The position numbers and the translations under genes are program-made. A DNA stretch of 16,842 nt from positions 1 through 16,842 of the forward strand of contig JAEYSR010000042.1 in NCBI GenBank assembly GCA_023434535.1, read 5' to 3'. Numbering within the stretch: the first letter of the stretch is position 1; each line of letters opens with the position of its first letter. Under the pieces are notes generated by a model. It worked only from the letters and a program-made list of their open reading frames with translations, ran no database searches and had not been told where the DNA came from. This document shows, piece after piece, positions 13,008 to 16,842 of the stretch. This stretch comes from Actinomycetes bacterium (GTDB taxonomy: Bacteria > Actinomycetota > Acidimicrobiia > Acidimicrobiales > Microtrichaceae).

Positions 13008-15455
13008 CACGACCTGGTCCGGATCGAACCGTCCCCCGCTGGGTCCCGACGGTCCGCTCGACCGGCCGAGGCGACGGCGGACCTGGTCGGTGCGCTCCTG
13101 CCACGTCGGTGCGAGCGGCAGGACCTTGTGGTCGAAGTCGGACCCGAAGTCCTCGACCAGCCAGCCCCGCTTGCGGGCGATGGAGGCCAGACGGGGCTCG
13201 GGGTTGACCGCGACCGGGAACCCGACGGCCTCAAGCATCGGCAGGTCCGAGGACGAGTCCGCATAGGCGACCGACTGGCGGGGATCGAGATCGAGGTCCG
13301 CGCACATGTCGGTGAGGATGCGGGCCCGGGCCTCGGCCGTCGGTGGCACCTCGTCGAGGTGGCCGGTGAGGACCTCGACGCCGTCGTCGTCGATCCGGGT
13401 GCCGAGCCGGGCGCAGACGACGTGGTCGAACAGCGGGCGCAGCGGCTCGATCACGATGTCGAGCGCCCCGGTGATGAGCACCGTCGTGTGACCCAGCTCG
13501 CGGTGGCGGCGGACCCGGCGCACCGCGTCGGGGAACGAGCGGGTCAGGAGCAGGTCGCTGAAGTGCTCCAGCGCGTCCTGGCGCAGCTCCTCGACGGGGG
13601 CGCCCTCGTAGCGGCGGTAGAAGGCCCGGAGGAAGTCGGAGCGGTCCTTGCGGTCCTGGGCCAGGAGGCTGGGAGCCTCCATGAGGGTGCGACCGACGAA
13701 GCGCACCCGGTCGGCCGGCCCGAGGCGACGGGTGGCGAGCCACGAGTAGGTGGCCACGACGTTGGACGCGATGATCGTGTTCTCCAGGTCGAACGCCGCC
13801 ATCTGCCGCTCGGGGGCGAGCACCTGGGCCCGCAGGCGGTCCTCCCTGGCGGTGGCCGACCGCTTGACCGGTGCCGAGGACCGGGCGCGACCGTGCGCCA
13901 CCACCGACGGCAGGTGGACGTCGGTGATGTAGCGGTCCCAGTCGATGCCCGACGGGTCCAGCGTGAAGCGCTCGTGGTCCTCGGCCGACAGCCGCGAGTC
14001 GAGCTCCAGCAGGTGGTCGATGCCGTAGACCGCCTCGCACTCGGTGTAGGCGCCGTAGAGCTCCACGTAGGAGAGCGCCCGTCGGGCCTGCTCCCGCTTC
14101 TCCTCGACCTCGGCACCCCACTGGGCGGCCTTGCCCCGGAGGGGGAGCGACGCCACGACCTTCTCGGTCCTCTCCAGGATGCTCGTCGCCCGGCGCAGCT
14201 GGCCCTCGACGCGTCCCCGGCCCGGGAAGGACCAGTCGGGCACGACGATGGGCTGGCCGTTGCGGTCGTACAGCGGCCGCTCGGTGAACCAGTCCCGCAC
14301 CCGGTCGACGAGCTGCTGGTACTTCAGCGGGTTCGCCGCGCCCGTGGCCACCTGCACGATGCGCGGGCTGGTGGCTGGCTCGGCGGGCCCGGTGACGCCC
14401 TCGGCGGCGGCGGCGATGATGGCGGCCACCACGAGGTCGACGGGGATCACGTCGATGACGCCCTCGGGGACGCCCGGGAACTCCTTCAGCAACCCGCGGG
14501 CGTAGCTGAGGATGATCGGCTCGGCCATCCGGAAGCCCCGGATCCAGCCGGGCCGGGGCTCGGACAGAGCGGACTCGATGATCGACGGTCGCACGATCGT
14601 GTACCCGATCGGACCGCCGTCGTCGGCGCCGCGCTCGACGGTCTGGCCCAGGGCGACCTCGCCGAGCGCCTTGGTGAAGGCGTAGGCGTCGGGCCAGCCG
14701 ACCGATGCGGCGCGCGAGCGCCCGAACGTGACCATCCGGTCGTGGACCCAGTCCTTGCGGAGGCTCTCGGTGCGTTCGGCGATGAGCGGGCCGCCGGCCG
14801 GGCCCAGCTCGGAGCGGGCCTGCGTCCGGAACTCGTCGAGCTTCTCGGGCGTGCGGCTCTCGGCGTCGACGTCGGCCCGGGTGCGTCGAGCCGCCGCGAC
14901 CTCGGCCCGCCAGTCAAGGTCGGCGAAGAAGGGGTTGGAGGTGACCGGCTCCTCGTGGGCGGCACCGCGACGGTTGCCCGCCACGTAGCAGGTGCTCACG
15001 GCGACGAGGTGCGGGTGGGCGCCGAGGTCCTGAAGCGTCTCCGCGAGCCGGACCGGACCCATCAGGTTGATCTCGACCGCCCGGTCGAGCGGCGAGTCGA
15101 AGGCCACGGTGGCGGCGGAGTGGATGACGACGTCAGCGGCGGAGAGCGCCGCCCTGCCGTCGTCGTCGAGTCCCAGACCGTCGGTCCCGACGTCGCCGCT
15201 GACGGCGCGGACGCGGGTGGCGGCCTCGGCGAAGCCCTCCGTGCCGAGCTCGTCGCGCAGTCGGTCGAAGCAGTCGTTCTTGAGGACCTCGCGCTCGAGC
15301 CGACGCTGTGCGGTGGTGCGTCGCCCGTCGCGGATGAGCAGCGTGATGTCGACGTCGGGCACGCAGCGCAGCAGCCGTTCGACCAGCGCGGTCCCGACGA
15401 ACCCGGTGGCGCCCGTGACGAAGATGCGCTTGCCGGCCAGGCCGTCGGTGATCAC
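12993..15455 (-). CDS. Fatty acyl-CoA reductase-like SDR fused to HAD-IB phosphatase-like domain
   Basis: The 820-residue protein joins two domains. Residues about 8-430 are an extended SDR of the fatty acyl-CoA reductase (male-sterility, NAD_binding_4) type: FVTGATGFVG (glycines 15, 18, 21), LLIRDG and the EVLKNDCFDRLR block typical of the family, VVIHSAATV, VSTCYVAG, and catalytic YAFTK (tyrosine 258, lysine 262). Such enzymes reduce activated fatty acids to aldehydes or alcohols. A helical linker follows. Residues about 553-770 form a HAD-IB domain: FDLENT (556-560, where the second aspartate is glutamate), VLITG (threonine 662), YADSSSDLPML (aspartates 733 and 737) and VAVNPEPRL. GTG start with AGGGA eight bases upstream. 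It leads the four-gene minus-strand cassette. The SDR call is firm; whether the HAD part is catalytic, and on what, is open. Confidence 0.88.
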   Translation of the reverse strand: MITDGLAGKRIFVTGATGFVGTALVERLLRCVPDVDITLLIRDGRRTTAQRRLEREVLKNDCFDRLRDELGTEGFAEAATRVRAVSGDVGTDGLGLDDDGRAALSAADVVIHSAATVAFDSPLDRAVEINLMGPVRLAETLQDLGAHPHLVAVSTCYVAGNRRGAAHEEPVTSNPFFADLDWRAEVAAARRTRADVDAESRTPEKLDEFRTQARSELGPAGGPLIAERTESLRKDWVHDRMVTFGRSRAASVGWPDAYAFTKALGEVALGQTVERGADDGGPIGYTIVRPSIIESALSEPRPGWIRGFRMAEPIILSYARGLLKEFPGVPEGVIDVIPVDLVVAAIIAAAAEGVTGPAEPATSPRIVQVATGAANPLKYQQLVDRVRDWFTERPLYDRNGQPIVVPDWSFPGRGRVEGQLRRATSILERTEKVVASLPLRGKAAQWGAEVEEKREQARRALSYVELYGAYTECEAVYGIDHLLELDSRLSAEDHERFTLDPSGIDWDRYITDVHLPSVVAHGRARSSAPVKRSATAREDRLRAQVLAPERQMAAFDLENTIIASNVVATYSWLATRRLGPADRVRFVGRTLMEAPSLLAQDRKDRSDFLRAFYRRYEGAPVEELRQDALEHFSDLLLTRSFPDAVRRVRRHRELGHTTVLITGALDIVIEPLRPLFDHVVCARLGTRIDDDGVEVLTGHLDEVPPTAEARARILTDMCADLDLDPRQSVAYADSSSDLPMLEAVGFPVAVNPEPRLASIARKRGWLVEDFGSDFDHKVLPLAPTWQERTDQVRRRLGRSSGPSGPSGGRFDPDQVVRVEL

Positions 15456-15478
15456 GGGGGTAGTCCCTATCAGATCCT

Positions 15479-15519
15479 GGACGGCGAGCAGACCTGAGCG
15501 TGGTTCAGGAAGTCCGTCC
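15479..15519 (-). terminator. Two-level hairpin between ddl and the reductase-HAD gene
   Basis: Outer arms GGACGG/CCGTCC (15479-15484 and 15514-15519) enclose inner arms CCTGA/TCAGG (15493-15497 and 15505-15509) in the 66-base spacer just after the ddl stop. It may weaken or end ddl transcription before the cassette. There is no T-run, and the internal loops make it only moderately stable. Confidence 0.35.
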
Positions 15520-15521
15520 GC

Positions 15522-16700
15522 TCAGCGGCCGGTCTCGAAGTGGCTGCGGCGGTCGTGACGCTCAAGGGCCAGGCGCACGAGCTCGTCGATCAACTGCGGG
15601 TACGACAGGCCGGACGCTCGCCACAGCATGGGGAACATCGAGATCGGGGTGAACCCGGGCAGGGTGTTGATCTCGTTGACCAGCACCCTCGCTCCGGGGC
15701 TCGTGCCGCCCGACCGATGGAACTCCGGTGCGAGGAAGACGTCGACGCGGGCCATCCCCTCGGCGCGCAGCACCTGGAAGGTGCGCACCGCGAGCCGGCG
15801 GATCTCCTCGGAGAGCTCGTCGTCGATCTCGGCGGGGATGACGGTGCGGGCGGCGCCGTCGGCGTACTTGTCCTCGTAGTCGTAGAACTCCGCAGCGGGC
15901 ACGATCTCGCCGACGACAGACGCCCGTGGCGACAGGTTGCCGAGGACGCCGCACTCGAGCTCGCGCACCCGGTCCTCAGGGGTCCCGATGCCCTCCTCGA
16001 CGACGAACCGCTCGTCGTAGCGGGCGGCCTCCTCCAGTGCGGCGAGCACGCCGTCGACGTCGGTGGCCCGGGACACGCCGATCGACGACCCCATGTTGGC
16101 GGGCTTCACGAAGAGGACCGGTCCCAGCTCCTCGAGCAGCCGCTCGGCCAGGCCGGGCGTGGAGAGGTCGGAGCGGAGCAGCGCCTGCCACCGGGGCTGG
16201 GGGATGCCGTGGGCGTCGAGCACCGTCTTGGCCATGGTCTTGTCCATGGCGACCGCGGAGCCGAGCACGCCGGCGCCGACGTAGGGGACCCCGGCCAGCT
16301 CCAGCATCCCCTGGACGGTGCCGTCCTCCCCGTTGGGGCCGTGCAGGACCGGGATCACCACCGTGCGGGTGGGACCGGCGTTCGCCGGCGAGCTGCGGGG
16401 GTCGCCGACGGAGCGGGCGTCGGGCTGGGCGAGGGCCAGCGGGTCGGTGCGCGGCCCGGCCACGTCGAGCGAGGCGGGCAGCTCCTTGCCCGCTCCGATC
16501 AGCTCGGCCGCCGCCTCGGCGAGCTGCCAGGTGCCGTCACGGGTGATGCCGACCGGGACCACCTCGTAGCGGGCGGGGTCGATCGCGGCCATGACGTGGC
16601 TCGCCGACACCCGGCTGACGTCGTGCTCCGCGGACCGGCCGCCGAACAGCACGACGAGGCGGATGCGGTCCGTTGGCGGGCCTTGCTCTGAGGAGCTCAC
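15522..16700 (-). CDS. ddl: D-alanine-D-alanine ligase
   Basis: Ddl joins two D-alanines with ATP for peptidoglycan synthesis in the cytoplasm. With the start used here the protein has 392 residues: LVVLFGGRSAEHDVS at the N-terminus, HGPNGEDGTVQG (from 120), the ATP-grasp motif FVKPANMGSSIGVS (lysine 199), the omega-loop EFYDYEDKY (271-279, the tyrosine-containing form found in dipeptide ligases rather than vancomycin-type lactate ligases) and NEINTLPGFT (from 342), which holds magnesium-binding residues. A poorly conserved insertion (about residues 73-110) is rich in proline, alanine and aspartate. The frame stays open to a GTG at 16793, adding 31 low-complexity residues with QSRT repeats; I prefer GTG 16700 because the conserved fold begins about 13 residues later. 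Neither start has a clear ribosome binding site. Confidence 0.93.
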   Translation of the reverse strand: MSSSEQGPPTDRIRLVVLFGGRSAEHDVSRVSASHVMAAIDPARYEVVPVGITRDGTWQLAEAAAELIGAGKELPASLDVAGPRTDPLALAQPDARSVGDPRSSPANAGPTRTVVIPVLHGPNGEDGTVQGMLELAGVPYVGAGVLGSAVAMDKTMAKTVLDAHGIPQPRWQALLRSDLSTPGLAERLLEELGPVLFVKPANMGSSIGVSRATDVDGVLAALEEAARYDERFVVEEGIGTPEDRVRELECGVLGNLSPRASVVGEIVPAAEFYDYEDKYADGAARTVIPAEIDDELSEEIRRLAVRTFQVLRAEGMARVDVFLAPEFHRSGGTSPGARVLVNEINTLPGFTPISMFPMLWRASGLSYPQLIDELVRLALERHDRRSHFETGR

Positions 16701-16752
16701 GGTCGCCGAGTCTGGCACGGGTGCGGACCGGTCCTGCGGCTCTGCGCTGCGA

Positions 16753-16776
16753 CTCTGCGTACGGCTCTGCGTACGG
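16753..16776. repeat. Two tandem copies of a 12-bp unit upstream of the ddl core
   Basis: CTCTGCGTACGG is repeated twice, with CTCTGC starting a third, partial copy. If translated from the most upstream ddl start it gives repeated QSRT residues, which have no counterpart in Ddl proteins, so the region is more likely leader DNA. Confidence 0.8.
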
Positions 16777-16793
16777 CTCTGCTGCCGCACCAC

Positions 16794-16815
16794 GTGAGGT
16801 CTGCGTGAGGTCTGT
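16794..16815. repeat. Near-perfect 11-bp direct repeat near the right edge
   Basis: GTGAGGTCTGC (16794-16804) is followed directly by GTGAGGTCTGT (16805-16815). It lies in the probable upstream region of ddl, close to the 12-bp repeat. Function unknown; it could be a pair of protein binding sites or a slippage product. Confidence 0.75.
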
Positions 16816-16842
16816 GTGCCCGTCCGGTGTCCGTCTGCGTGC

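Noticed and set aside
11505..15497. A plus-strand open frame of 1330 codons opposite the dehydrogenase and reductase-HAD genes
   Set aside because: The translation has no recognisable domain and is rich in repeated Gly, Val, Asp and Arg typical of antisense frames in GC-rich DNA, while the minus strand encodes clear, motif-bearing enzymes.
1..16842. CRISPR arrays, insertion sequences, phage attachment sites, tRNA or rRNA genes
   Set aside because: No regularly spaced repeats with spacers, transposase or integrase motifs, or RNA gene signatures were seen; all tandem repeats found are short and local.

Overview
The window is very GC-rich with dense, GTG-started genes on both strands. It looks like chromosomal DNA of a high-GC actinobacterium. 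The mix of rpsA, an actinobacterial-style Tad core, a reductase-HAD fusion and a LarA-like protein would fit an Acidimicrobiia-type lineage, but that placement is inference; no 16S rRNA or tRNA gene is present.

Left part, plus strand. The 3' end of rpsA (1-662) is followed by a five-copy AACTG tandem repeat and a strong hairpin, the probable rpsA terminator. A gene-free leader of about 360 bases then holds a small palindrome, a sigma28/WhiG-like promoter candidate (TCAG-N15-GCCGAGGG) and a 5'-UTR hairpin. Next comes a tight Tad (Flp-type) pilus operon: cpaB, tadZ/cpaE, tadA/cpaF, a tadB fused behind a secreted von Willebrand factor A-like domain, and tadC. A polytopic membrane protein with a GT-C-like look closes the operon. 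Several junctions overlap (GTGA, TGATG), so translation is probably coupled. No Flp pilin, TadE/F-type pseudopilin, prepilin peptidase or secretin is encoded here, so the rest of the machine must lie elsewhere.

Right part, minus strand, reading from the right edge leftwards: ddl (D-alanine-D-alanine ligase), then four genes that look like one lipid or alcohol metabolism cassette: an 820-residue fatty acyl-CoA reductase-like SDR fused to a HAD-IB phosphatase-like domain, a zinc-dependent alcohol dehydrogenase, a diverged LarA/DUF2088 protein, and a PlsC-type acyltransferase. The last gene converges on the membrane protein gene of the Tad operon and overlaps it by 44 bases.

The points most worth following are the four-gene cassette (an acyl reductase, a dehydrogenase, a nickel-pincer-family protein with an altered catalytic pair, and an acyltransferase), the VWA-TadB fusion, and the possible sigma28-type control of the pilus operon. 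Long open frames opposite the real genes are products of the GC bias and are not annotated.
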